A DNA stretch of 51,762 bases. Origin: Chitinophagaceae bacterium (lineage in GTDB: Bacteria; Bacteroidota; Bacteroidia; Chitinophagales; Chitinophagaceae). A program made the translations under genes and the position numbers. This document shows, piece by piece, positions 32,223 to 41,283 of the stretch. Location: contig JAEUVD010000027.1 of the NCBI GenBank assembly GCA_016787065.1, forward strand, positions 1 through 51,762, written 5' to 3'. The number at the start of each line of letters is the position of its first letter. Positions within the stretch are counted from its first letter, which is position 1. The notes beneath the pieces are model-generated. The model was not told where the DNA came from and ran no database searches. It was given only the letters and a program-made list of their open reading frames with translations.

Positions 32223-34650
32223 AGAAGCTGAGGTAAGGAACCTAAGTCAAGAGGAAAATCATTGCTATCATTGTGGTGAACCTTGCGAACATCATACCTT
32301 GCGTGCTGGTAATAAATTGTTTTGTTGCAATGGTTGTCTTACTGTTTATAGCTTACTGCACGATCATCAATTGGAGAATTACTATTGCTACGCAAATACA
32401 CCGGGTACAAAGCAAATACATCCCGGAAATACAAATTTTACCTACCTGAATGATGCCGATGTACAACAAAAGTTAATTTCATTTCGGGATAGCCAGTTTG
32501 CAAAGGTTGAATTTTACTTACCTCAAATGCACTGCGCCTCTTGTTTGTGGTTATTGGAACATTTATATAAGCTACATGATGGTATACAATCTTCTCAAGT
32601 AAATTTTCAAGAAAAGCGTGTAAGTATATTATTTAAACATGCCGTAATTAGCTTGGAACAGGTTGCTGTTCTTCTCTCGCAAATTGGTTACGAACCTTTA
32701 ATTGATCTTAATTCAAAAGAAGAAGTTCGTAGTATAAACAAGAAACAATATTTAGGTTTAGGCATTACCGGATTTTGTTTCGCCAATATCATGTTGATGA
32801 GTTTTCCGGAGTACTTAGGGTTAGAATTCGCAAAGTTTCCAACATTAGCTACCGCCTTTCGATCCGCAAATTTTTTACTCTCCCTTCCGGTATTGTACTA
32901 TGGTATTAAAGAATTTTTTGTTCCGGCTATTAAAGGTTTAAAACAACGGAGGATAAATATTGATGCACCTGTAGCACTTGCTGTTACGGTAACTTTTATA
33001 CGTAGTGTTTATGAAATTATGAGTGGCGTAGGAGCAGGTTATTTTGATAGTATGAGCGGCATCATTTTCTTCATGATGATTGGAAGAACGCTACAACAAA
33101 AAACATTTTTTAATCTTCGTTTCAATCGAAATTTTAAATCATATTTCCCGATTTCTGTACTTTGTAAAGAAGAAGGAAAAGAGCATTATAAACGCGTAGA
33201 ACAAATTAAGAGTAATGATTTAATTGTGATGCATCTTCAAGAAGTGATACCGGTTGATGGTTTGCTATCCTCTGTTTCCGCTGAACTTGATTATAGTTTT
33301 GTAACTGGAGAATCGGATACCGTTCATGTTAAAACCGGTGAGCTTGTTTATGCCGGTGCTCGCGTACTGAGTAGCTCTTTAGATTTGGTTGCAGCCAAAC
33401 CATTCTCGCAAAGTAGCTTTACTGCATTATGGAATAATAGCCGATTTGATAAACAGGATCTTGAGAATGAGAATCAATTTACTGATCGGATGGCTCAGGG
33501 TTTCTCCTTGTTTTTACTACTCTTAGCAACGGCTAGTTTCATGTATTGGTATCCTAGTAATACAACCATGGCTTGGCGTTCTTTCACAGGAGTTTTGATC
33601 GTTGCTTGTCCGTGTACGCTCCTACTAGCTTCTTCGTATACTTACGGTTTTTTAATTCAGCAGTTTTCTGCATTAGGTTTCTTTGTTAAGAATACCTCGG
33701 TGTTACATCGTTTACGATCGGTAAATGCTTTAGTATTCGACAAGACCGGAACACTTACCGAATCAGTTGCAGGTGATTTACGTTTAATTACGTTGCATGG
33801 TGGAAATCCGGATGTTTCGTTGCTTGTTTCCATTCTTAAAAACTCAACACATCCTTTGGCGAAGTCAATTGTTTCGCATTACCCCAATGTTTCTATCCTA
33901 CCGAATCTAGCTGTAAAGGAAACGGCAGGAGAAGGTGTTGAAGCATGGTATAACGATCAACTCATACGCTTAGGTTCAGCTTCATTTTGTAAAGTGAAAG
34001 CGGTGCTGGCACTATCTTCAGCAGTGTATTACGCTATCGACGATAAACATTTTGGATATTTTCTTTTAGATATTCCTATTAAAAAGGGGATACCAGCGAT
34101 GCTTCAAAAACTCAATCAGTTCTCGTTGAATTTGGTAAGTGGCGATCAAGAACAGGCTGCAACATTCTTCAAAAAAATATTTCCGGCAGGAGCTTCCTTG
34201 TTATTCAAGCAAACACCGCAAATGAAGTTAGATTATATTAAACAACTTCAGCAACAAGGTAAAACAGTTGCCATGATTGGTGATGGCTTAAACGATACCG
34301 GTGCTTTAAAACAAAGTGATGTGGGTATTGCTGTGGTGAAAGACCACTTTAGTTTTAACCCGGCCTCCGATGTTATTTTGCATCAGAATCAGTTACAATA
34401 TCTTCCCCAATTTTTAAGGGTGAATAAGCAAATACGAAATTGGATTATTACGCTTTTTGTGTATTCTTTATTTTACAATGCCATTGGTTTATCGTACGCC
34501 GTGAGTGCCAGTTTAAACCCAATGATTGCTGCTATTTTAATGCCCATTTCTTCTATTTCTGTGATTGCACTTTCCTACTTAGGCGTGCGTAAAATCAGCG
34601 CTTTACAACTGCCTGATTCTAAACATGATAAAAATCATATAGCCTCTTGA
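32209..34650 (+). CDS. ccoI: CcoI/FixI-type copper-transporting P-type ATPase
   Basis: An 813-residue P1B ATPase. The N-terminus has a cysteine-rich metal-binding region (CYHCGEPCEHH, then FCCNGC), followed by an HMA-like domain with MHCASC (C109, C112). Eight helices are predicted, with the ion site CPC at 467-469 (ACPCTLLLA), the phosphorylated Asp at 511 (FDKTGTLT), the HP motif in THPLAKSIV and the hinge GDGLNDTGAL, a variant of GDGINDxxAL. This type loads copper for CuB insertion into cbb3 oxidase. It overlaps the hemerythrin-like gene by 14 bases and precedes ccoS by 64 bases; the FNR-type site at 34625 lies inside its last codons. Confidence 0.92.
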   Translation: MKYVEEAEVRNLSQEENHCYHCGEPCEHHTLRAGNKLFCCNGCLTVYSLLHDHQLENYYCYANTPGTKQIHPGNTNFTYLNDADVQQKLISFRDSQFAKVEFYLPQMHCASCLWLLEHLYKLHDGIQSSQVNFQEKRVSILFKHAVISLEQVAVLLSQIGYEPLIDLNSKEEVRSINKKQYLGLGITGFCFANIMLMSFPEYLGLEFAKFPTLATAFRSANFLLSLPVLYYGIKEFFVPAIKGLKQRRINIDAPVALAVTVTFIRSVYEIMSGVGAGYFDSMSGIIFFMMIGRTLQQKTFFNLRFNRNFKSYFPISVLCKEEGKEHYKRVEQIKSNDLIVMHLQEVIPVDGLLSSVSAELDYSFVTGESDTVHVKTGELVYAGARVLSSSLDLVAAKPFSQSSFTALWNNSRFDKQDLENENQFTDRMAQGFSLFLLLLATASFMYWYPSNTTMAWRSFTGVLIVACPCTLLLASSYTYGFLIQQFSALGFFVKNTSVLHRLRSVNALVFDKTGTLTESVAGDLRLITLHGGNPDVSLLVSILKNSTHPLAKSIVSHYPNVSILPNLAVKETAGEGVEAWYNDQLIRLGSASFCKVKAVLALSSAVYYAIDDKHFGYFLLDIPIKKGIPAMLQKLNQFSLNLVSGDQEQAATFFKKIFPAGASLLFKQTPQMKLDYIKQLQQQGKTVAMIGDGLNDTGALKQSDVGIAVVKDHFSFNPASDVILHQNQLQYLPQFLRVNKQIRNWIITLFVYSLFYNAIGLSYAVSASLNPMIAAILMPISSISVIALSYLGVRKISALQLPDSKHDKNHIAS
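34625..34638 (+). promoter_or_regulatory. FNR-type operator of the cbb3 operon
   Basis: ATGATAAAAATCAT, identical over its 14 bases to the core of the palindrome at 31653-31672, sits in the last codons of ccoI. Its centre lies about 65 bases before the start expected from the -7 box at 34683-34690, a class I position. Confidence 0.6.
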
Positions 34651-34659
34651 CGCAGCGCA

Positions 34660-34690
34660 TTGGCTACCCTTATACCCCAATCTACTTTTG
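34660..34690 (+). promoter_or_regulatory. Promoter of ccoS-ccoNOQP
   Basis: TTGG at 34660-34663 and a perfect -7 box TACTTTTG at 34683-34690, separated by 19 bases. The ccoS ATG follows 24 bases later. Confidence 0.65.
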
Positions 34691-34714
34691 TATTTGAAGT
34701 AATTATTACACGTC

Positions 34715-34864
34715 ATGAAAATCATCATCTTTCTGCTTTGTGTTAGTCTGCTGGTAGCCTCCGGGTTTTTGTTGGCTTACATCTGGAGCACCAAAACCGG
34801 GCAGTTTGATGATGATTTTTCTCCGGCGCAAAAAATTTTCTTCGACGACACACCATCTGAATAA
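34715..34864 (+). CDS. ccoS: cbb3-type cytochrome oxidase assembly protein CcoS
   Basis: A 49-residue membrane protein, found by hand translation. It starts MKIIIFLLCVSLLVASGFLLAYIWSTKTGQFDD, with one hydrophobic helix and the acidic FDD motif diagnostic of CcoS. It ends in DDTPSE. CcoS is needed to insert haem b and CuB into the CcoN subunit. It is the first gene of the cbb3 operon, 20 bases before ccoNO, and is preceded by its own promoter and an FNR-type site. Confidence 0.9.
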   Translation: MKIIIFLLCVSLLVASGFLLAYIWSTKTGQFDDDFSPAQKIFFDDTPSE

Positions 34865-34884
34865 AAACATCGAATAAACATCCT

Positions 34885-37008
34885 ATGCAGGCAGAAAAAT
34901 TCTATTACGACAATAAGATTGTCAAACAGTTTGGAATCGCAACCATTTTTTGGGGCGTAATCGGAATGCTCGTTGGCGTTTTAATCGCTTTTCAATTAGC
35001 ATTTCCTCAACTTAATTTCGGACTCTCTTTCACCACATTCGGGCGCTTACGTCCACTTCACACCAACGCAGTAATTTTTGCTTTCGTAGGTAATGCGCTT
35101 TTTGGAGGCGGCTATTATCTGTTTCAGCGTGTACTCAAAGCACGTATGTTTAGCGATACCTTGAGCAAACTTCATCTATGGGGTTGGCAATTCATAATCG
35201 TATTGGCAGCGGTTTCGTTGCTAGCCGGTTTTACTACCGGTAAAGAGTATGCCGAGTTGGAATGGCCTATTGATATTCTGATTGCCGTTGTTTGGGTAAT
35301 CTTTGGTATCAATATGTTTGGTACAATTTTAAAACGACGAGAACGTCATCTCTATGTTGCTATATGGTTCTTTATCGGAACCTGGGTTACCGTGGCTTTA
35401 TTGCATATCGTGAACTCGTTTGAATTACCTATTTCCCTTACTAAAAGTTACAGTCTTTATGCCGGTGTTCAAGACGCCTTGGTACAATGGTGGTACGGAC
35501 ATAATGCGGTGGCATTCTTTCTAACCACACCTTTCCTAGGGTTAATGTATTACTTTGTTCCAAAAGTTGCCGAGCGACCTGTGTACTCCTATCGATGGAG
35601 TATCATTCACTTCTGGGCTTTAATTTTCATTTATATCTGGGCAGGGCCTCACCACTTGTTATACACAGCATTACCCGAATGGGCTCAAGCATTAGGTACT
35701 GTATTTAGCTTAATGCTTATTTTACCTAGTTGGGGTGGAATGCTCAATGGTATTTATACGTTACGTGGTGCTTGGGATAAGGTTCGAGAGGATCCTATTC
35801 TGAAGATGTTTGTAGTGGCCTTAACTTGTTATGGGATGTCGACGTTTGAAGGGCCTATGTTATCCCTTAAATCGGTAAATGCAATTTCACATTATACCGA
35901 CTGGACGGTGGCACACGTGCACATTGGTGCGTTAGGTTGGAATGGATTTTTGACCTTTGGTATGCTGTATTATATGATACCCAAAATGTGGGGTACTACC
36001 TTGTACAGCCGTAAGCTAGCCAATCAACATTTCTTAATTGGTACGGTAGGTATTTTATTATACGCTATTCCGATGTATTGGGCTGGTTTTTCGCAAAGTT
36101 TAATGTGGAAACAATTTACTGAAAGTGGACAGTTACAATACAACTTCATGGAAACCGTTACACATATCGTTCCAATGTACGTACTACGTGGTATTGGCGG
36201 TACGTTGTATTGGATAGGTGCGTTGATGGCTGTTTACAATCTTTCGAAAACAATGAAGCAAGGTAGCTTTATTGCAAACGAAGCTGCGGAGGCTTTACCA
36301 TTAGCTGCATTACCATTACCGTCAGGTAAACAACATTGGCATACTTGGATTGAACGCCGACCATTGAAAATGTTATTGTTTGCTGTAATAGCTGTTTCTA
36401 TAGGAGGTCTAATTGAATTGATTCCTACCTTCTTGATTAACGATAACGTTCCAACGATTACAGCCGTGAAACCTTATACACCACTGGAATTACAAGGACG
36501 TGATATTTATATTCGTGAAGGTTGTTACACGTGTCATTCACAAATGATTCGTCCGTTCCGTGATGAAGAGGCACGTTTCGGGGAGTATTCAAAAGCTGGT
36601 GAGTTTGTTTATGATCATCCTTTCCAATGGGGTAGCAAACGTACTGGTCCGGATTTAGCACGTGAAGGTGGAAAATACCCGAATAGCTGGCATTACAACC
36701 ACATGCGTAGTCCTTCTGAAATGACTCCGGGAAGTATCATGCCTGAATATCCATGGTTATACGATAATGATTTGCGCGAAGAAAATACACCGGCTAAAAT
36801 CAGAGCGATGCGTAAGCTAGGGGTGCCTTATCCGGAGGGTTATGATGCTACCTGTATGGATGATTTGCATAAACAACAAGAAGAGATTGTGAAGAATTTG
36901 AAAGAAGAGAAAATTAATGCGCATAAGGAAAAAGAAATCGTAGCATTAATAGCTTATCTGCAACGTTTAGGTACCGATATACATAAATCAAACACTGTAA
37001 AAAACTAA
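34885..37008 (+). CDS. ccoNO: Fused cbb3 cytochrome oxidase subunits CcoN and CcoO
   Basis: A 707-residue fusion of the catalytic subunit and the monohaem cytochrome c subunit of the high-affinity terminal oxidase. CcoN occupies about 1-480 with its haem and CuB histidines visible in PLHTNAVIF, WWYGHNAVAFF, GPHHLLYTALP and VAHVHIGALG. A linker (HWHTWIERRPLKM) leads to another helix and the CcoO domain, with haem motif C547-YTC550-H (GCYTCHSQMI) and the axial Met probably in GSIMPEYPWL. Separate ccoN and ccoO genes are usual in Proteobacteria; the fusion is common in Bacteroidota. The operon order is ccoS-ccoNO-ccoQ-ccoP-ccoG-ccoH, with gaps of only a few to about 20 bases. Confidence 0.97.
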   Translation: MQAEKFYYDNKIVKQFGIATIFWGVIGMLVGVLIAFQLAFPQLNFGLSFTTFGRLRPLHTNAVIFAFVGNALFGGGYYLFQRVLKARMFSDTLSKLHLWGWQFIIVLAAVSLLAGFTTGKEYAELEWPIDILIAVVWVIFGINMFGTILKRRERHLYVAIWFFIGTWVTVALLHIVNSFELPISLTKSYSLYAGVQDALVQWWYGHNAVAFFLTTPFLGLMYYFVPKVAERPVYSYRWSIIHFWALIFIYIWAGPHHLLYTALPEWAQALGTVFSLMLILPSWGGMLNGIYTLRGAWDKVREDPILKMFVVALTCYGMSTFEGPMLSLKSVNAISHYTDWTVAHVHIGALGWNGFLTFGMLYYMIPKMWGTTLYSRKLANQHFLIGTVGILLYAIPMYWAGFSQSLMWKQFTESGQLQYNFMETVTHIVPMYVLRGIGGTLYWIGALMAVYNLSKTMKQGSFIANEAAEALPLAALPLPSGKQHWHTWIERRPLKMLLFAVIAVSIGGLIELIPTFLINDNVPTITAVKPYTPLELQGRDIYIREGCYTCHSQMIRPFRDEEARFGEYSKAGEFVYDHPFQWGSKRTGPDLAREGGKYPNSWHYNHMRSPSEMTPGSIMPEYPWLYDNDLREENTPAKIRAMRKLGVPYPEGYDATCMDDLHKQQEEIVKNLKEEKINAHKEKEIVALIAYLQRLGTDIHKSNTVKN

Positions 37009-37012
37009 GAAT

Positions 37013-37171
37013 ATGAAATTCAAATATTATCTCGAGAAAATCCAAAACGCAGAGTTCTATCCGATGCTTTCGCTGATCATATTCGGTTCTATTTTTCTCT
37101 TCGTGCTTTGGTATGTGTTCTCTTCCGACAAGAAATCGATGAATGATAAAGCTAAAATTCCTTTAAACTAA
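37013..37171 (+). CDS. ccoQ: CcoQ-like small subunit of the cbb3 oxidase
   Basis: A 52-residue protein, found by hand translation and starting four bases after the ccoNO stop. It has one transmembrane helix (LSLIIFGSIFLFVLWYVF) followed by SSDKKSMNDKAKIPLN, the basic tail typical of CcoQ. It is thought to stabilise the oxidase complex. Position between ccoNO and ccoP, together with size and topology, supports the call; sequence similarity in this family is low. Confidence 0.85.
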   Translation: MKFKYYLEKIQNAEFYPMLSLIIFGSIFLFVLWYVFSSDKKSMNDKAKIPLN

Positions 37172-37186
37172 ACAAACACCAAAACA

Positions 37187-38314
37187 ATGCTTACAAAAAA
37201 ATCAATAAGCCTGATTATATCTTTCTTAACTGCTTTTCTTTTTGCTTCCGCAGAAACACCGGCTCCACAAGCTTCTCACGAAGCGGTTTTCAGCGATCAT
37301 GATTTACTTCGATATAGTATTGCCGGTGTTGTAATTCTATTCGTATTTCTTATAGCCATTATAGCACAGGCTATTAAAGTGGCTAATAAACAATATATCG
37401 AGAAGTGGCGTGCCATGAAAAACAACAAAACACTCGGACTTCTCCTGCTTGTCTTTTTAATCCCTCTTAACTCAATGGGAGGCAGCGAAGGTCCGAACTA
37501 TTCGTATGAGATTTTGAACAACTGGGATTTATACCTCATGCTTTTTATTGTGGTATTACTTTTTATCGTGGTTATCGTATTGGTTCGTGTTTTATTCGTC
37601 TTGATGGGTGTTCGCAGTAGCGATTTATACTCGGATGCCACTGGCATAGCAAAACCTAAAGTACCAACACTTTTCCAACGCCTTAATAATACGGTAGCTA
37701 TTGAAGATGAGGAATCTTTAGATATGCAGCATAACTATGATGGTATCCGTGAGTTGGATAACAAGGTACCTAACTGGTGGTCTTGGAGTTTCTATGCCTT
37801 TATTGCTTTTGCCTTCGTTTACATGTATCAAATGTTTGTTAGTGAATCTATTCCTTTACAAGCAAAAGAACTGGCAACTGAATACAAGAAAGCTGAAATT
37901 CTTAAAGCTGAATTTTTGAAGAAAGCCGGAAACAATATCGATGAGAATAATGTTAAACTGCTTGCCGCCAATGATATTACCGAAGGTGCTTCCATTTATG
38001 CTAAAAACTGCGTAGCCTGTCATGGTGATAAAGGTCAAGGTGGAGTAGGTCCAAACATGACCGATGAATATTGGATTCATAAAGGTGGTTTAAAAGATAT
38101 CTTCTATTCCGTAAAATATGGATGGCCTGAGAAAGGAATGAAATCGTGGAAGGAAGATTTATCACCATTACAAATAGCTCAAGTTTCAAGCTATCTAACA
38201 ACCATGAAAGGAACTAACCCTCCAAATCCTAAAGCGCCACAAGGCGATCTTTATACAGAAACAACCGACAGCGCAAGCGCCAACCTGCCTGTGGTTGATA
38301 GCACAAAAAAATAA
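37187..38314 (+). CDS. ccoP: cbb3 oxidase cytochrome c subunit CcoP, monohaem form
   Basis: A 375-residue membrane cytochrome. A signal-like helix (LIISFLTAFLFASA) precedes further helices near 45-65, 80-97, 115-140 and 200-220 (WWSWSFYAFIAFAFVYMYQMF). The single haem motif is C275-VAC278-H (NCVACHGDKGQGGVGPNMTD) with a probable Met ligand in KGMKSW. Proteobacterial CcoP is dihaem; only one CxxCH is present here, as is usual in Bacteroidota. The signature NKVPNWW matches the family CcoP linker. It ends in an acidic, Thr/Ser-rich tail. It lies 15 bases after ccoQ and 13 before ccoG. Confidence 0.93.
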   Translation: MLTKKSISLIISFLTAFLFASAETPAPQASHEAVFSDHDLLRYSIAGVVILFVFLIAIIAQAIKVANKQYIEKWRAMKNNKTLGLLLLVFLIPLNSMGGSEGPNYSYEILNNWDLYLMLFIVVLLFIVVIVLVRVLFVLMGVRSSDLYSDATGIAKPKVPTLFQRLNNTVAIEDEESLDMQHNYDGIRELDNKVPNWWSWSFYAFIAFAFVYMYQMFVSESIPLQAKELATEYKKAEILKAEFLKKAGNNIDENNVKLLAANDITEGASIYAKNCVACHGDKGQGGVGPNMTDEYWIHKGGLKDIFYSVKYGWPEKGMKSWKEDLSPLQIAQVSSYLTTMKGTNPPNPKAPQGDLYTETTDSASANLPVVDSTKK

Positions 38315-38327
38315 AAAATAAATTACT

Positions 38328-39728
38328 ATGAGTAGCCCAGCAGACAGGCAACTACAACCCGATTTTAAAGATAAAATATCAACTGTTGACACCAAAGGGA
38401 AGCGTAAATGGATGTACGTTTTCCAACCGCAAGGACGGTTATATAATCTGAGAACGATTTTCAGTATTGTATATCTAATTATACTGTTCACGCTTCCCTT
38501 TATTCAATATCATGGTAACCCTATCTTTCTTTTCGATGTAACCAAATCAAAATTCATTTTTTTCGGACAAGTATTCCTTCCGCAAGATTTCATTTTATTC
38601 GGAATCGGAATGTTAGTCTTCCTTTTATTTATTGTAGTGTTTACACTCATTTTTGGAAGGGTGTTTTGCGGATGGGCTTGTCCGCAAACTATTTTTCTGG
38701 AAATGATCTTCAGAAGAATTGAGTATTGGATTGAAGGCCCTGCACATAAACAACAAGCAGCCAATGCTAAAAGCTGGACTACCGAAATGTATATTCGTAA
38801 GGGTATCAAGCATGTGGTTTATTTAGCTATTGCTTTTTTAATAGCGAATACTTTTCTTTCTTATATCATTGGCTTAAAAGAACTAACTAAAATTATTCAA
38901 GAACCTATTTCCAGTCATACGATAGGTTTTCTTCTTATTTTACTTTTTACCTTCTTGTTCTATGCCGTTTTTGCTCATGTACGAGAAATAGTGTGCACAG
39001 TGGCTTGTCCTTATGGCCGTTTACAAAGTGTGTTGCTCGATAAAAATTCTATCGCGGTTTCGTACGATCATAAGCGTGGTGAACCACGTTCGAAGAAACG
39101 TAAAGATGATGGTTCGGTGGGCGATTGCATTGATTGCGGTATGTGTGTGAATGTTTGCCCAACGGGTATCGATATTCGTAACGGTCAGCAATTGGAGTGT
39201 GTGAATTGTACCGCTTGTATTGATGCATGTAATATGATGATGCGTAAAATCGGACAACCGGAGGAACTGATCCGCTATGCCAGTGAAAACGATATTGAAA
39301 AAGGGGAGAAACCACGTTTTACCTATCGTATAAAAATGTACTCCGTAGTATTGGTTATTTTGTTAGGGTTATTGGTGGCGTTATTAGTTACTCGCAGCCG
39401 ATTCGATGCTACGGTTTTGCGTGTGCCCGGACAAATTCTTCAAGAAAATGCGGATGGCACCATAAGTAATTTGTATAAAATTCGGGTTGTGAATAAAAGC
39501 GGTTATACCGAACCTTATACCATTCGAATTAAAGAAGATTATGCCAGAATTGAGTATGTTGGGAAATCACTTGATTCCCTTCCATCAGCTGTAGAGAAGG
39601 AAGAAACATTTTTCATTAAAGTTCCGAAAACAAGTATTGATCAACGCAAGAAAGCAATTCATATCGACGTAATGTCTGGAAACGAAATTATTCAAACTAA
39701 AAAAATAAGCTTCATCGGCGAATATTAA
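38328..39728 (+). CDS. ccoG: Cytochrome oxidase accessory ferredoxin CcoG (RdxA/FixG)
   Basis: A 466-residue polytopic iron-sulfur protein that reduces copper during cbb3 assembly. Helices near 45-65, 85-110, 165-190 and 200-215 surround the conserved GRVFCGWACPQTIFLEMIFR and CTVACPYGRLQSVLLDKNS motifs. Two [4Fe-4S] ferredoxin motifs follow, CIDCGMCVNVCPTGIDIR and CVNCTACIDACNMMM. The C-terminal IG-like domain (NLYKIRVVNKSGYTEPYTIR) is the FixG_C domain. It is complete and sits in the operon between ccoP and ccoH. Confidence 0.95.
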   Translation: MSSPADRQLQPDFKDKISTVDTKGKRKWMYVFQPQGRLYNLRTIFSIVYLIILFTLPFIQYHGNPIFLFDVTKSKFIFFGQVFLPQDFILFGIGMLVFLLFIVVFTLIFGRVFCGWACPQTIFLEMIFRRIEYWIEGPAHKQQAANAKSWTTEMYIRKGIKHVVYLAIAFLIANTFLSYIIGLKELTKIIQEPISSHTIGFLLILLFTFLFYAVFAHVREIVCTVACPYGRLQSVLLDKNSIAVSYDHKRGEPRSKKRKDDGSVGDCIDCGMCVNVCPTGIDIRNGQQLECVNCTACIDACNMMMRKIGQPEELIRYASENDIEKGEKPRFTYRIKMYSVVLVILLGLLVALLVTRSRFDATVLRVPGQILQENADGTISNLYKIRVVNKSGYTEPYTIRIKEDYARIEYVGKSLDSLPSAVEKEETFFIKVPKTSIDQRKKAIHIDVMSGNEIIQTKKISFIGEY

Positions 39729-39731
39729 ACT

Positions 39732-40178
39732 ATGAAAAAGGCTATACATCCCGGAACAGTGGTATTAATTGGTTTCGGCGCAATGATTCTCTTTATGATT
39801 TACTTAGTGTACCGATGTAATCAAAACCCGGTGGTTATGGTAAGTAAGAACTATTACGATCAAGAAATAGTTTATCAGGAACAAATTGATGCACGAAATA
39901 ATATGACCAGTACCGGACAGAAAGTGCGGATAGAGCGTTTGGGTGATCAATTTTCGTTCCAAGTTCCGGAGCAAATAAATAATGAACTAATAACTATGGA
40001 TATTAGTTTTCATCATACTGCTGACGAAAAGTTAGACATACAATATCATCCTTCGCAACAGGCAGATGGAAATTATTTGTTGCCTATTGATAAAAAAATG
40101 CGTGGCGACTACCGTGTAGAGGTGAAGATGAAAGGAAGAGATAAAAACTATGAAGAGCAACTGGAAATAAAATTATGA
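39732..40178 (+). CDS. ccoH: cbb3 oxidase assembly protein CcoH/FixH
   Basis: A 148-residue protein, three bases after the ccoG stop. One helix (PGTVVLIGFGAMILFMIYLVYR) and the family pattern MVSKNYYDQEIVYQEQIDARNN are followed by a periplasmic beta domain. FixH proteins act with CcoI in copper handling and complex stability. The gene overlaps the next one by four bases (ATGA). Confidence 0.92.
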   Translation: MKKAIHPGTVVLIGFGAMILFMIYLVYRCNQNPVVMVSKNYYDQEIVYQEQIDARNNMTSTGQKVRIERLGDQFSFQVPEQINNELITMDISFHHTADEKLDIQYHPSQQADGNYLLPIDKKMRGDYRVEVKMKGRDKNYEEQLEIKL

Positions 40179-40897
40179 TATCCTTATTGGGCACGGCATT
40201 AGTTTTGGGTTTAGCAGGCAGTTTGCATTGCATTGGTATGTGCGGTCCTTTGTATATCCGATTTCAATTACAAGAACAACATACCCTTTGGAATAAGGTG
40301 TTGTACTTTGGAGGTAAAACACTTTCTTACGGTGTGTTAGGATTGCTGGTCGGAATGCTAGGCAAGGCTTTTTCTTTAGGCGGTTCACACCTGGCACTTT
40401 TTAGCAATCAACAAATTCTAGCCGTCGTTTCGGGTGTAGCTCTATTGCTGATAACGATTTATCCTTTTTTACTGAATAAAATTTCTTTTAATCCTATGTT
40501 ACAAAAAGGGTTTCAGAAATTACAACAACTTTCAGCAAGAATACCTTCCGGATTATTTTCTCTGTTAAGTGGCATGTTAAACGGATTATTGCCTTGTGGT
40601 TTAGTGTACGCTGCATTAGCAATGGCGGTTGTAAATCATCAAGGAATGAATTCATTTTTGTTCATGGTTTTCTTCGGTATTGGAACAATTCCTTCGTTGG
40701 TGCTGTTGCAGTTAATTAATAAAGGCATTGGTCAAAGGGGAAGATTAATACTCAAAAACTCGTCGTTCTATTTATCGTTGGTAGTAGCCGCTTTTCTAAT
40801 TTTACGTGGCATGAATTTGGGCATACCTTATGTGAGTCCGCACATGGATACACAAACGCATGAGATGAGTTGTTGTGAACGGCCGAAGCATAAGTAG
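40175..40897 (+). CDS. SafE/UreH-like membrane protein of the cbb3 operon
   Basis: A 240-residue polytopic protein of the sulfite-exporter TauE/SafE-like family. The typical start is SLHCIGMCGPLYIRFQ, followed by LSYGVLGLLVGMLGKAFSL and GMLNGLLPCGLVYAALAMAV, with six predicted helices and a Cys-rich tail (EMSCCERPKHK). In Bacteroidota such genes regularly end cbb3 operons and are thought to take part in metal or thiol transport during assembly; the true substrate is unknown. Four-base overlap with ccoH shows it is in the same operon. Confidence 0.88.
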   Translation: MISLLGTALVLGLAGSLHCIGMCGPLYIRFQLQEQHTLWNKVLYFGGKTLSYGVLGLLVGMLGKAFSLGGSHLALFSNQQILAVVSGVALLLITIYPFLLNKISFNPMLQKGFQKLQQLSARIPSGLFSLLSGMLNGLLPCGLVYAALAMAVVNHQGMNSFLFMVFFGIGTIPSLVLLQLINKGIGQRGRLILKNSSFYLSLVVAAFLILRGMNLGIPYVSPHMDTQTHEMSCCERPKHK

Positions 40898-41283
40898 TTG
40901 TGTAAACAGGTAAGTAATCACGCCATTCTAATAAAGTAGAATTAAAAAGAGACGACGTTCATATCGTTTATTAACGCAGGCACCATGTAATAGTTCAAGC
41001 TAAGGTGTTGCACAATCAGTTTTAATGTGATGATTACCTTGCATTATTCAATGGTTTGAAGGTTGTTCAGGTTCCATGAAAAAGGTCCCACCACGACGTA
41101 GTATGTTAAACCACATAAATCGATGCGGTTAGAATGCATAGGTTGATTGGTTAGGAGTGATTCGTTTGCAAAAGTGAAAGAGAATTGACTTTCTGGCAAG
41201 TCCTAATGTTAGTACCTAATCTAGGAAGTACTGTATGTATTTCAATGGCTATCACCATGTAACTTGCAGCAGAATTAATTTTC
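40898..41283. other. Gene-free gap after the cbb3 operon
   Basis: 386 bases with no credible ORF; an apparent minus-strand ORF from 41513 overlaps the kinase start and is a shadow. A weak hairpin ATTCTA/TAGAAT near 40924-40941, followed by an A-rich run, may help end the operon transcript. No TGA-N6-TCA palindrome was seen. Confidence 0.5.
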
